A stretch of 64,000 bases of DNA from Diogma glabrata (GCA_963693315.1 OY856188.1:190692811-190756810), one strand, 5' to 3'. Shown: positions 50,128-61,767, numbered from the stretch's first letter. Program-made: numbers and translations. Notes: generated from the letters alone by a model not told the origin.

Positions 50128-51757
50128 CTGAAAAAGTTTCACATGTTGCAATTCAAACTTCAAAATCAATTGCCTACTCGCTAGAAGAATTATACCAAGC
50201 GGTTGAAAATCTTTGAAGTCATAAAATGGATTCTCAAGTTTATTCAAAATTAACTGCATTAACTGAACAACATGTCAAAACAAACATAAAACACTTTTTA
50301 ACTAATAGTGTTGATAAATTGGTAAATATTAATCATCTCTGTTTAGATTGTTTTATTAAAACTGATTTTTTTTTATCTATTTAAGATTTACTTGAAGAAT
50401 ATAAATGAATGTTGGCAATCACAGTCCCAGCAAACTATAATGATTCGTAGTATATTTTTGTATTTAGATCGAACATGTGTTTTACAGAATCCAACAGTTC
50501 ATTAAATTTTGTATGTCAATTTCTACAAATGATTTTAACAAAATTTTTCAAACTTCAATTTTTTTGTAGGGATATGGGGTTAGAACTTTAGGAATCATAT
50601 TGCAATGAATCCTTTAGTACAAACGCGTACAGTTCATCGTTTATTAATGTTAATAGAAAAGGAGCGTATTGGTGACACTGTGGTTATCACGTTACACAAA
50701 AGTCTTCTGAGAATGCTTACTGATTTACAAATCTATCAAGATGCATTTGAAGATAAAGTTTTATTGGCCAAAAAGCAGTTATATCAAGCGGGGGTTCAAA
50801 GAACAATGCAGGAACTGGAAGTAACCGAATACTTAAATTAGACTTCAAAGAAAAAATTTATAATATTGTGAATAATTGTTTTGACCGTAACGACAAATTT
50901 TTAAATTCGTTACATGAAGCATTTGAATTTTTTGTCAATCATCGTGCTAATAAACCAGCTGAGTTGATTGCAAAATACGTTGATATGAAATTTAAAGAGC
51001 GAGAAATAAAAAAGCAACGGAAGAAGAATCAGAACAAATATTAGATAAAATCATGGTTTTGTTTAGATTTATTCACGGTAAAGATGTTTGTGAAGCATTT
51101 TATAAAAAGATAATAATAGATTATTTTTATTTGAATCGAACAAACGATTTCATGATTTTTATTGATTATTCTAGGACTTAGCAAAACGACTTCTAGTAGG
51201 TAAATTAGCTTTTGTAGACGCAGAAAAAAGTATGTTTTCTAAATTAAAGCAAGAATGCTGTGGGGGATTTACATCCAAGCTGGAAGGAATGTTTTAAGAT
51301 ATAGAACTCATTAAAGACATCAATATCGCATTTAGGCAAGTAAACTTTTTTACATTAATGTAATTAAATTTCATAACATTATTTTGTTTATTTTAGCATA
51401 TGCAAAACACGGAAAGTAGAGAATTATGTTGTATTGATTTGACTGTAAATATTTTAACAATGGGATATCGGCCAATATATCCTGTAACTGAAGTTACAAT
51501 GCCACATCAGTTAGTTGAACTACAAAATATATTTAATAAATTCTATTTGGCGAAGCATAGTGGAAGAAAATTACAATGGCAACTAACATTAGGACATTGT
51601 GTTTTAAAGGCTCGTGTTATAACAAAAATACCCAAAGGTCGGGAAATTGAGGAATCTGATAAATTTCAATTTAGCAATGAATTTACAAAAAATTATTTAG
51701 AATAAAAATTAATCAAATTCAAATGAAAGAAACATATAATTTTAATTCACTTAATTC
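50128..51757 (+). pseudogene. Cul4: Cullin-4 pseudogene, unprocessed
   Basis: Blocks follow CUL4 in order: 'SLEELYQAVENL' then TGA at 50214; 'MDSQVYSKLTALTEQHVKTNIKHF'; '[26 protein letters not shown]'; 'VQTRTVHRLLMLIEKERIGDTV' (50617-); '[30 protein letters not shown]'; '[20 protein letters not shown]'; '[10 protein letters not shown]' (51175-); and '[11 protein letters not shown]'-like '[17 protein letters not shown]' (51397-). Remnant introns with GT/AG lie between several blocks. Defects are in-frame stops (50214, 51295), frameshifts (about 50593, 51010, 51700), and a deletion near 51610 that fuses 'GHCVLKA' to '[13 protein letters not shown]'. The start of the protein and the C-terminal neddylation domain are missing. 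CUL4 is the scaffold of CRL4 ubiquitin ligases; this copy cannot make it. Confidence 0.88.
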
Positions 51758-51797
51758 AAATAATATTTATTTCAAATAACATACAAAAATAATAATT

Positions 51798-52670
51798 AAA
51801 TCCTAATTATTTGGAGTTTTAGTTTTTTTTTGTATTAGCTGCGCTAAAACGTCCGTTCTCTCTTTATACAACGCCATCATTTCCCTTTTAAGGTCTTTAT
51901 TTTCTGCATGATTGTCTTTTATTTGTTGGAGAATAAGCTCTAATGTGCTCTTTTTTTCCGTTTAGCCGTCGTTCTTGCTGTCGTTAATGGGCCCGGTTGG
52001 GACTCATCTTCCGGGCGGAACGATTCCAAAATTGTTGCTGGAAATATAGAATCGTCCTGCTGAGCAATTTCTTCAAATTCGTCTTCAAACTCCATCTCTT
52101 GATACACCGCCCCGCTTGTGTTGTTATTATCATAGATTTTTTTTCTTCTTAAGATACATTTATATCTGTTCTCCACTTGCGGGGCTGTGAATTTTTGAGC
52201 ACATTTATTTGATAGTTCAGCAGCCATAAACTCCCATAAATGTTTTTTAGTTCTAAATTTTTTGAACGGACCAACGTTTCTGAAGTTGGCAGCGTACAAC
52301 GATAGCATTTGCTTCGTTTGCCCGTCGGTCCATTTAACTTGCGATTTAAATTCTTCCTCGATTGGTTCGTTTGGCTCATAAAAACTGTGCGTTGGAGTTG
52401 ATTCTGTAAAATTTAATAATTTCGATTAAATGTTATGTATTAATAAGAAAAATTTACCGCTTAGATTTTCATTCGTTATTTGTAGATTATAATAATTGGC
52501 AACTAATCCATACTGCACTCTCGTTATCTCCATGCCTATAAAATGCATTATAAAAATTCCAGGAATGTTCAAGCAAAGTTGCTTAGTAAAATAATACTTA
52601 CTAGTCTTATTGCGTAGGAAAACGCAATCGTACTCAAAAATCACATAGCCGTCTTCCCCATAGACAATAT
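51798..52670 (-). pseudogene. Myb/SANT-like Harbinger accessory protein gene, split by an LTR element
   Basis: Three exons on the - strand. Exon 1 starts with ATG at 56968 (MDQTIELND...), is cut after 56933 by the LTR element, and resumes at 52670-52602 ('YGEDGYVIFEYDCVFLRNK') to a GTAAGT donor. Exon 2 is 52535-52458. Exon 3 runs from 52403 with the trihelix/SANT domain 'VKWTDGQTKQMLSLYAA', 'KHLWEFMAAELS' and 'QVENRYKCILRRKKIYDNN'. An acidic stretch and a coiled tail follow ('LELILQQIKDNHAENKDLKREMMALY') to a stop at about 51798. A one-base shift in an A run near 51955 separates domain and tail. Exon phases agree. Such proteins help Harbinger transposase enter the nucleus and bind DNA. A host gene with the same domain is the alternative. 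Confidence 0.8.
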
Positions 52671-52864
52671 TGTTGTATTTTATAATTAATTAAACCAAAG
52701 TATTTCTTACAGCTTTTCTCAAGCGTGCTTCTTTATTTCATTTTACAACTTAATTGTCATTTTACATACACATGAAGTTCGTTCCACTTTATCCTAAAGC
52801 CCTATATACATTTTGATTTCATTCACTATAGTTATTTATAAAGTTTGTTTCTTATTCTACAACA
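52671..52864 (-). repeat. 3' LTR of the Gypsy element (element on - strand)
   Basis: 194 bp; pairs with 56739-56932. Differences include 'ttaattataattaatt' type indels and a C/T near 52790. Confidence 0.9.
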
Positions 52865-52945
52865 TCTTCCCTTTTGATTTCACAAAAATTCTTAAGACTA
52901 ATATTTTACAACGTTCAATTATTATTTTTTCTTCTTTAAATTAAA

Positions 52946-53733
52946 TTAAATTTTATTAATATTCAAATCAAAAATTTTAAATTTTTCTGGAATTTTAATT
53001 TGTCTTCCTGACCTTGAATATTTTGGTATTTCCTCCTTTTCAATCATTAGGGGATCCTGATCATTTAACTGAAAATACTCATCCAATTCTACATGCTCAT
53101 CTAACTGAATATCTTCAACCTCCTGAACAGTCTCATTCAATTGACTTTCCTCAACTAATTTGGTCTCATCTAACTGAATCTCCTCAACAACTTGATTGTT
53201 GTCAATCTCTACATTGCCATTTATTTTTTCTTCCCTCTCTGACACGTTAAAATAATAAATTCTTTCACCCCCCTCTCTACGTTTGCTATTTCCTTGATAC
53301 ATGTCAAAACTATTAATCAAATTAGGATTTTTTGAACTATAATATCGGATACCATATTTCTAAATTCAAGTAAAGCTAATTCTATATTTCCGTTATTTTT
53401 TTTCAATATTTGTTTAGCAGTTTGTACATTTTTTTCGGCAAGTTCGTTAGATCTGGGATAAATTGGCGAAGTGGTTACAACCTCAAAACTCCAATCTTTT
53501 GCAAATTTCGAAAATTCAAACGAAAGGAAGGGCATATTATCCGCAACCAAAACTTTAGGAATACCGTGACACGCAAAAACGCTCTTTAATTTATCCGCAA
53601 TTTCTATTGCAGTTTTATTTTTTAACTTTATTATTTCCAACCATTTGGAAAAATAGTCACCCATCACCAAATAATTATTTTCACCAACTTGGGCCACATC
53701 GCAAGCTATTTTCTCAAACGGTCTACTAGGCAA
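52946..53733 (-). pseudogene. Integrase core and C-terminal tail of the Gypsy element
   Basis: The core shows 'FEKIACDVAQVG' (first Asp), 'GIPKVLVADNMPF' (second Asp) and 'YPRSNELAEKNVQ' (Glu; usually SNGLAEK or SNGQAEK). A frame change near 53320 leads to a tail with an acidic degenerate repeat (QLDE, QLNE, QLDE, ELDE, QLND). It ends 'SRSGRQIKIPEKF', a typical Gypsy integrase ending. Confidence 0.85.
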
Positions 53734-53734
53734 C

Positions 53735-55334
53735 TCATGATGTTGGATTGGTAAATATTAAAGTTGCTGTTGGATTGGTAAATATTAAAGTTGCTGATCG
53801 GTGAGTTGCACAGACTCTCCACCCTAAAATAAAATTTTCAATTTCAATATTAATTCCAGGCCAATATAATGTTTCTCTGGCTCTTTCTTTAGATTTTGCT
53901 GTTTCCCAATGACCTTCATGTATTTTGTTCAGCATTTCTTTCCTCATAATTTGTGGTACTATTACTCGATCTTTAAAAAATAATAGAGCGTTTTCTACAA
54001 TTATTTCATTTCTGTTTTTATAATATAGCATTACACTATCTTCAACATGGTTCTTATTTTTGGGCCAGCCCGCCATGACATACTCCTTCAATTTTTTTAA
54101 TATTTCAACTTTCTCAGTTTTCACAATGAATTGCTTTTCTTTATCCGTGGTACCATTTATTGTATGTACAATTTCTACTAAATTTTCTTCGTCAATAGGA
54201 TCATTTGATTTTGATCTTGACAGCAGATCTGCAATATACATGTTCCTCCCTGGTAAGTACGATGCGGCAAATTTATACATAATTAATTTAAGTCTCATCC
54301 GCTGAATTCTGGAACCATGAGAACTAGTAATATCTTTTTTTAATAGACTTACCAATGGTTGGTGGTCAGTTTTTATTTCGATATCACGGCCATAAATGTA
54401 ATTGTGGAATCTTTTGCAACTAAAAACAATTGCCAACAATTCCTTTTCAATCTGGGCATATTTTTGTTCACTATCAGATAAACTGCGTGATGCGTAACAA
54501 ATGGGTTTACCATCTTGTAGTATTACTGACCCAATTCCATTTTGGGACGCATCCGTTTGAATTACTACCCCCTTTTTACTATCAAATATTCCCAGAGCTG
54601 GAGCTTCTTTTATTGTTTCCTTTAATTTTCTTAATATTTCCGAATGAGTTTTTTCCCATTTAAAAACCCTGTCCTTTTTAAGTAACTCTCTTAGACCTGT
54701 GGACAATTCGGACATATTTGGGATAAATGCTCGCATATAATTAAGTATACCTAAAATACTTTGTAACTCTTTAGCATTCGTAGGGTCTTGAATTGTATCA
54801 ATAGCTGAAACTCGTTTTGGGCCTGGTAAAATACCATTTTTGGAAAAAATATTGCCTAAATAATTTACTTCTCTTATTTTATATTGAAATTTGTTTTTAT
54901 TAAATTTAATATTTAACTTTTTAGCCCTTTCAATTACTTTTTCCAAAACTTTGTCATGTTCTAGTTATGATTTAGCAGCAATTAAAAAATCATCAAGGTA
55001 GATTACTACTCCTTCAATGTCACTAAAATTTTCCGAATTAATTTTTTGAAAATACTGAGGAGCCATCAAAAGTCCAAACGGTAATCTATTAAATCTATAA
55101 ACTCCAAACATTGTACTAAACCAACAGAGGTCACAAGATTACTGATCGAGGGGAACATGGAAAAATCCGTCCTTCATGTCCAAAACAATAAAATAATCCA
55201 TTCCTGATAATTTAGCTGAAAGTTCCTCTAGTGTTGGAATTTGAAAATATTCAGGAATGATAACATCATTTAAATCCTTGGGATCTAAACAAATTCTTAA
55301 CTCCTTGCTAGGTTTTTCAACTATCTATTGTAGT
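53735..55334 (-). pseudogene. RT, RNase H and integrase zinc finger of the Gypsy element
   Basis: The RT palm is frameshifted. It includes 'FNRLPFGLLMAPQYFQK' and catalytic 'IYLDDFLIAAKS' followed by a stop near 54964. From 54946 the frame is open: RT thumb ('VNYLGNIFSKNGILPGPKR'), RNase H ('IQTDASQNGIGSVI', 'YASRSLSDSEQKYAQIEKE', 'KTDHQPL') and H2C2 finger ('HEGHWETAKSKERARETLYWPG'). It ends in a small tandem duplication ('ATLIFTNPT' twice). Confidence 0.88.
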
Positions 55335-56404
55335 CTACCAAATTATACCAACCTCTTCCAATTGATCCAAAGTCTGCTTAAATTTATCTTGCAACATTAT
55401 TGGAATTGGTCTTGCTGCTTTACGTACCGGAACAGCCTCGGGTTTTATTTGTATGTGACATTTGTTTGCTAAACATCCTATTCCTTGAAACAATTCTTTG
55501 TTACTATTTACTAACTCGGTTTTAGAAGTAATTAAATCTATTGAGCATTTTGAACACGTAGAATGTTTTTTAACAATGCCTAAAAGTTCACAAGTATCTA
55601 AACCTAAAAGTGTCCTTGTCCCTTCATTTCTTACTACAATTACCTCTTGCATATAACTATTATTTTTAAATTCTAATAATACCTCAACTTTCCCATATGG
55701 AATAACTTCGGACCCCCTGAATGATTCTAAAATTACATCTGTTTTACTTAATTCCAGATTTCCTCCTAATTTTTTAAACAATCCCACTGGCAAAATATTT
55801 AAACTAGAACCAGTATCGATTTTAAATTCCATTTTCTTATCTTCAATACCTATAACTTCGATCCATTCTTTTTTTGAATATTTATTATTTATTGATCCAA
55901 TCATGAACTTATTTTGACCTTGATCCACATTATTATCAAGAGAATGAACATTTCTTACATAACACGCCCTTGCAAAATGCCCTGGTTTTTGACACTTGTA
56001 GCAAATTGCATTAAAAGCTGGACATCGCTGAAAGCCATGTTTATCATTACATTTTTTGCAAAAATATTCATTCTCTTGTTTAACTTGATTAAAAGCATGC
56101 ATTTTACTATTTTTCACATTAGAATTATAATTAAAACTAGTTTTAAAATTATTTTTGTTACTCATCTTCGATCTAAAGCTTCAATAGCATGATTGAACGT
56201 TGATTGAATATCAGCAGACTGTTTCTTAGTAATTTCCGCCGTTCTGCAGATTTCAATAGCTTTGTCACACTGAATGTCCCCCGCTTCTACCAATTTATTT
56301 TGAATTGAAACATTTCGAATTCCTAACACGTCCTTATCTCTTAACATAGAATCCTCATCCTTAAATTCACATGATTTGATCAATTGGTGAATATCACATA
56401 AAAA
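55335..56404 (-). pseudogene. Gag C-terminal part, zinc knuckle and protease of the Gypsy element
   Basis: 56383-56162 gives the Gag segment 'MLRDKDVLGIRNVSIQNKLV'. 56165-55335 gives a first CxxC block, the CCHC knuckle 'CYKCQKPGHFARAC', protease 'FKIDTGSSLNILP', 'LLGLDTCELLGI', and the start of RT ('PVRKAARPIPIML'). The Gag and protease parts overlap by four bases in different frames. Confidence 0.85.
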
Positions 56405-56463
56405 ATTATCAAACGGCTACTGGTCTAACTGTTGCCTTCTATAGAATACGCACCGCTCGTACA

Positions 56464-56739
56464 CTATATTTTTGTTTGGATTGCAATACTCGATAATTTT
56501 TTCAACAACCTTCTTGTAATTTCTTTATCATTATCAAGAAATTTAATATTATTGAATATTTTTATAATTTCTTCTCCACCAATGTGAAGTAACATCGCAA
56601 CTTTAATTACATCAGATATTTTGTCGGTTTCGATAGCAATCATAAAAATGTTTACCTTTTGCATAAATTCTTCCCAGCTTTTACTTAAATTCGATGATAT
56701 AACAAATGGAGAAGGTAGATTCGTTATTGACTGCGCCAT
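56464..56739 (-). pseudogene. Gag N-terminal part of the Gypsy element
   Basis: The start ATG at 56739 uses the last base of the LTR as its A. It is followed by 'AQSITNLPSPFVIS' and 'WEEFMQKVNIFMIA', typical of Mag-like Gag. The frame is lost near 56464 and continues in other frames ('KNIVYERCVFYRRQQ'). Confidence 0.8.
56722..56738 (-). other. Primer-binding site overlapping the gag start codon
   Basis: Reading leftward from the LTR end, TGGCGCAGTCAATAACG begins at 56738. The TGGCGCAGT start is like tRNA-Ser sites of 17.6/297-type elements. The site doubles as gag codons 1-6. Confidence 0.65.
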
Positions 56740-56932
56740 GTTGTATTTTATAATTAAATAAAACCAAAGTATTCTTACAGCTTTTCTCAAGCGTGCTTCT
56801 TTATTTCATTTTACAACTTAATTGTCATTTTACATACACATGAAGTTCGTTTCACTTTATCCTAAAGCCCTATATACATTTTGATTTCATTCACTATAGT
56901 TATTTATAAAGTTTGTTTCTTATTCTACAACA
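56739..56932 (-). repeat. 5' LTR of the Gypsy element (element on - strand)
   Basis: 194 bp, same termini as 52671-52864, followed by the AATAT duplication at 56933-56937. Confidence 0.9.
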
Positions 56933-57842
56933 AATATCATTATCGTTTAGTTCAATAGTTTGATCCATCAAGAAAAATATTAATAAAAAGCACTAAATAA
57001 AATAAATACAATAACCCAATAAACCCAACTTGTTCGAGATAGAGTAGATCAATGCAAATTTGTTCACTATAATGAAAGCACACTGCATGCGTTTTATGAA
57101 GCTTAATTAACACGTTCTCGGCTTCGCCGAATAGGTGGCCCACTCTAATCGTTAAAGGATAAAGTCACTAATACTTACCAGCAACTAGCCCGTACTAACC
57201 ATGTAGGTACATAAAAAAATATCAGAATTACAGTTAAAATAACATTATATTATTAAATACAAATACAAAAATTAGTTTACTGATTTATTTTTCTACTTCA
57301 ACTTATTATTAAAATATCGGTAGTCTCTATTTAAATATACCAAGCGCTCTTTTTGTCTATACGAAATGTGCTGCAAATATTCAGAAACAAAATTAGATTG
57401 TTTGGAACATTTTATATAAAAACAGATCTTTAGTTACATCTATATTTCGTTTAGTAGCCGTGAATGTTTTCCACCCTGATATTGGATTTGAATTTAGTGC
57501 CAATATTCCTCTGACAGAAGTTTTTAATACATATTTTGCAAATCTTCCTGTATAAGCAATAGATTAGATTATATACAAACATAAATGATGGTATTTCTTA
57601 CCTGCCCAACATTACTCGTTCACTTTAGACGTCTGCATCTCACAACAATTTTGATATTTTTTCTAAACATTTTCTAAACCATTTTCTAAAACATCAAAAT
57701 TGTTCTAAATGGATTGCAAATATCAATCGGTTGGTTTGGAGTAGAAGGAATTCCTTAAATATTCAGTAATAAACACATGCAAAATGGTGTTAAATATCAC
57801 TTCAAATATCACCTTTTGACAACACAATTATACTATTAATTC

Positions 57843-57894
57843 TTTGAATAAATATTTATTAATATTTATAATAAAAATAAATATTTATTCAATG
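57843..57894. repeat. AT palindrome
   Basis: 'ttgaataaatatttatta' is mirrored by 'taaatatttattcaa' across a short centre; arms are about 20 bp. Confidence 0.75.
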
Positions 57895-58579
57895 TATCAA
57901 CTAAACTCTGACATAAACAACAACATTAACAACAACATCAACATTGACATTAATGACATTTCACAAACACATCTACAAAGTTAGAGCAATTTCTTGTCAT
58001 ATTCTTTTTATGAAAAAAAAATCACTCTTTCTGCTCTAGCAAAAAGAAAACGACATTAATGTTTTTGTTACTTAATAGTATTTAATAAAATAATTTTTTA
58101 TTAGTTTTGAATTTAAAACACGATTTAAACAAAACATTTATTTAAATAATAACTATTTCACTTTAAAAAAATAATAATAAATAAAAGCGTCTTGTTGTTT
58201 ACTAATTTTACAGAAATGTAAATATGTTTGTGTAAATTTATTATATTTGCAACTTGATCTACCAAAAAATATTTTCAGATCAAAAAAAGAGCAATCTTTT
58301 TGTACAAAAAGAATACGAAATGCAACAAAAAAGTGATCTGACCGCTGCTTTTTTTGCTCTTAGATCACTTTTTTTGTCAAAAATAAAACGGCATAAAATT
58401 TGGTAAGAATTTTATTTTCAAAACGAGAAATCATGCCATTGGGAAACTTTCGTTTTTAGATTAAGAATTAATTGAACATTTTTTTTTCTGGAAAAACGTG
58501 TCGGTCCTCCAACAGCGCCATCTTTGAAAATATTATTTAAGTTTTGCATAGTTTTAAAAAATTATTACAAACATTTTCT

Positions 58580-58655
58580 TATAAGTCCTATCAATTACTC
58601 TTCCAATGAGCTGAGCTAAGGCTATAAGTTCTATCAATTACTCTTCCAATGAATT
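58580..58655 (+). repeat. Direct repeat of about 32 bp
   Basis: 'ctatcaattactcttccaat' and the preceding 'ataagt' occur twice, about 40 bases apart. Confidence 0.7.
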
Positions 58656-59622
58656 AATTTAATGACTTAAATTGGTTTAGTCAATCTTAGCAGTCGGTAG
58701 TCAAAGATACTAATGTTTCGCCAACCCGTAAAACTTTTCCACCACCCTGTGTCATCCCCAGAGCGAAATTTCATTTTTCGAAAAAAAAAATGCTATTTTT
58801 ATTTGCTCATTGGCTATCTGTGTATGAAATTTGATCGAAATCAGAGGGGATCGGGAACATCGATGTTGCGATGACGTGGAATTGCTTAATTGTGGATTTC
58901 TTAGGACGAAACCTTAGAGTATATATAAATATAGAGAGAACATAACTTTAAAATTGTATGAAGAGAGACATAAGAAATCGTGTTTGCTAATATGTCATAT
59001 TCAATTTCTAATTTCGCCATTTGCATTTGTTTATTTACAACAACCAACTATTGTATTAAATTATAAATTAAAAACAATTAAATAATTTAAAACGAAACAA
59101 AAAGTACAATCTATTATTTTTAGTTGTGCTAATTTTTATAAAATGAATGAAAATAATTACGAGAGTATTTTACATTTATTGTGTTATTTCCAGTGATTTT
59201 ATAATAGTGAATATTTTATTATTTTATAATGCCCATGTGCAAATATTTAAGTTATGTATACATCCTGAAAGTATATTATGAAAACTAGCTGGCGACCAGC
59301 TTTTCATTATTGTGTAGTTTATTTTTAATAGATAAAAGATTAAAATTTATATGTCATTTTTCTTATTTCTTTTTATATAGTAGCAGTGAGGGAGAAACTA
59401 TTATTTTTTTGTGGTAGGTTTTTTTCTTATAGATTTAAAAGAAACTCGCAATAATTGTACAATTTTGAATCAAATGAAAAATTTACGCACGTCTTTGGGA
59501 AGACAAACCGGTTTCTCTCTCAGAGAAATAAAGGAAAACAAACAAACAAAAAAACGATTTGACAGAAGATCAGTCACGATTAATATTAGTTATGGTGGTC
59601 GGTTGGATGAAACATTATAAAC

Positions 59623-60077
59623 AGCCGGGCATTCACATACAACGGAAACAGAAACCGAAACTGAAACTGAAAATTTGCCGTTTCTGTTTCTAATTTGGTT
59701 GACGGTGGTGAATAATAAAACAGAAACGGAAACCGAATTTTGTTCGAGTTTGTGAATTTGTTATCCATTATGAATAATAAAATTGAAAAACAACAAAAAC
59801 AAATAATTTTTATTTATTAAACCTTTTTATTAAATTCAAAATTCAAAGCTTTTGTTATCACAATTCAAAATAATAATTAATATTATGTGACAGTTTCTTG
59901 TCATGTGACAGTTTCGGTACTGAAACAATTCAATTTTAATTGTTTCCGTTTCAGACAAAACAGACGAATTTTCCGTTTCTGTTTCTGTTTTTAAATTCGG
60001 TTTCTGTTTCAGTTGCTGTCAAATTTGTATGAAATTCGGTTTCTGTTTCTGTTTCCGTTGTATGTGAATGCCCGGCT
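59623..60077. mobile_element. 455-bp MITE with long terminal inverted repeats
   Basis: Both ends read 'agccgggcattcacatacaa' inward, then 'cggaaacagaaacc'. The subterminal regions are runs of degenerate GAAAC/CTGTTTC units in opposite orientation. No ORF. I could not identify the target duplication. Confidence 0.8.
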
Positions 60078-60801
60078 TATGTCTCCACGTCTAATTTAGT
60101 CCTAACTAGGTAATACCTGATTAGAGCATGAAACGATAAAAAAAATAATCTTTCTTCCTTAGAGCCGTCGGTTGATATAGTAAATTAATTATTAGTAAAA
60201 TACAATGTTCATACAATCGATGATAAATAAAATCCTCTGAAGAAGATAAAACTATATTCTCGGATTGTTTTCTATCCATCCTTGTTCATACAAATCGGCC
60301 CACAACAATAAAGATTAAAACACAATATAAAGAAACAGCGACTTGTTTCCCATGGAAACAAAAATTTTATTTGCTTATTTGATCAACTGATTTGCGGCCA
60401 TTTCTAAAAAAAAATTGAAATTCAATCTGCACATCTGCATGTCGACTGAAAAATTAAACGAACTAAATTTACTGCGTGACCCAACTTGAATAAAATTTGG
60501 CAGTAGAGCAGAAATTCAGAAGAATATTAATTGTCAAACCACTCGCTTTGGATAATATCATTCCTGTGTTAAGAAAATAAATCGACAAACCGCCGTCCTG
60601 ATAAATTTGAAAATAATATTAATTTTATCGTTGTTAGAAAAATCGGCCATCTATTGAGTAGCATATAAACTTTGTTAGACATTAGACATTTATACCAATA
60701 AAATAAATGGTACTTTCGAGCTAATGTCATAATGACAGTTATTTTGAAACATTGAATTTTGATATTTATACAATGTGTTGAAGTTATTATACATCATAAA
60801 G
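60078..60801. other. Spacer and probable promoter/5' UTR of the MTRES1-like gene
   Basis: No coding similarity. An upstream ATG at 60773 is followed at once by TGT TGA, a two-codon upstream ORF just before the main start. Confidence 0.45.
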
Positions 60802-61767
60802 ATGATGTTCGTATTTAAAAACACTTTAATGAATTACAAATTTTATTATAAAATTAAAATATCCATTGAAAAAAAATTGTTTTCAATTCTGACTAATGAA
60901 TTGTTCGTGAAACCGGTTAATACATATAACAATATAACAATTTTGAATAAGAATTTATTGAATTCAAATCCGACTACGTTTTTTAATACACAGTTCAATC
61001 GTCTTAAATATAAAGAGAAAGGAGAAATAACGTCTACGGCAAATGATGATGCCGACGAAAACGATGATGATCTTACAGACGTAAATTTTATTAAAGTATA
61101 TGTAAATTCATTGAGAGCTGATTTATTATTGAAAGCCGGATTAGGCCTGGCTAGAAAGTAGGTAAATAGTTTTATTGTAAATCGAAAATAACTACTAAAA
61201 CCAAATCATTGAATCTCTGAACATGTAATACGTTATATAAGTTATAATTACATGCCGTTCATCGCATGAAATTAAATAAGTATTTATTTTATTACATTTA
61301 AAAAATAAATAATTCATATACTACCTAGGTTTCAATAATCGAACTACATTTAGAGGTAATAACGAACCTCGCTTAATAAATATTAAAGAAAATAAATTTG
61401 TTGTTATAGTCACAATGATGTGATGTCTGAGTTTCATAAAACGCAAAATGTTACAAAATAATTTTAATCTTTAAACCTTTATTACAGCAAAGTTGAGGCA
61501 GTATTTTACGAGAGCAAAATTCGTGTCAATGGCAAGAAGATCTTCAAAAAAAGTTTGAAACTAAATGTAGGAGATGAAGTTGATATAATAAAAGGCGTAA
61601 GTCCTTTCAATTCGGATCATCTAATAGTGGCAAGAGTAGAAATATTATCAGCCATTCCAAAGGAAGATAACATTTTAGTAAAACTGAGACGAGTCAAAAC
61701 AATGACTGTTGAGAATTATAACACAACGAACTCTTGGACACCAAAAGTTGAACTAGATCCGAAATGA
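60802..61767 (+). CDS. MTRES1: MTRES1-like mitochondrial S4-domain protein, two exons
   Basis: Exon 1 is 60802-61157 and exon 2 is 61488-61767; together they give 211 residues. The donor is GTAGGT at 61158 and the acceptor 'ttattacag' ends at 61487. This choice joins '...GLGLAR' to 'NKVEAVFYESKIRVNGKKI', matching the RNKVE block of human MTRES1 (C6orf203). The N-terminus is basic and lacks acidic residues early on, as in a mitochondrial targeting peptide. An acidic linker ('DDADENDDD') follows, then the S4 RNA-binding fold ('DLLLKAGLGLAR', 'LKLNVGDEVDIIKG', 'LVKLRRVKTM'). MTRES1 binds mitochondrial RNA and ribosomes, supports transcription and aids rescue of stalled ribosomes. Two ATGs (60802, 60805) are adjacent. 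AATAAA lies about 25 bases after the stop. It looks intact. Confidence 0.88.

Larger units (their letters stand above)
52671..56932 (-). mobile_element. Gypsy (Mag-like) LTR retrotransposon, degenerate
   Basis: LTRs of exactly 194 bp (52671-52864 and 56739-56932) run TGTTGT...ACAACA and have a few differences. The 5-bp target duplication AATAT lies at both flanks. On the - strand the order is gag, zinc knuckle, protease, RT, RNase H, integrase: the Gypsy order. It interrupts exon 1 of the Myb/SANT-like gene. Stops and frameshifts in gag and RT make it non-autonomous. Confidence 0.93.
56969..59410. other. Non-coding AT-rich region
   Basis: No protein similarity. It should contain the 5' end of the Harbinger element that carries the Myb-like gene, but I could not find its terminal repeat. 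Short reiterations of 'gatcaaaaaaagagc' and 'agtgatct' lie near 58275-58375. Confidence 0.45.

Noticed and set aside
50605..50841. Cullin-4 as a functional gene
   Set aside because: In-frame stops, several frameshifts and a fusion deletion near 51610 cannot all be explained by sequencing error, so I call a pseudogene.
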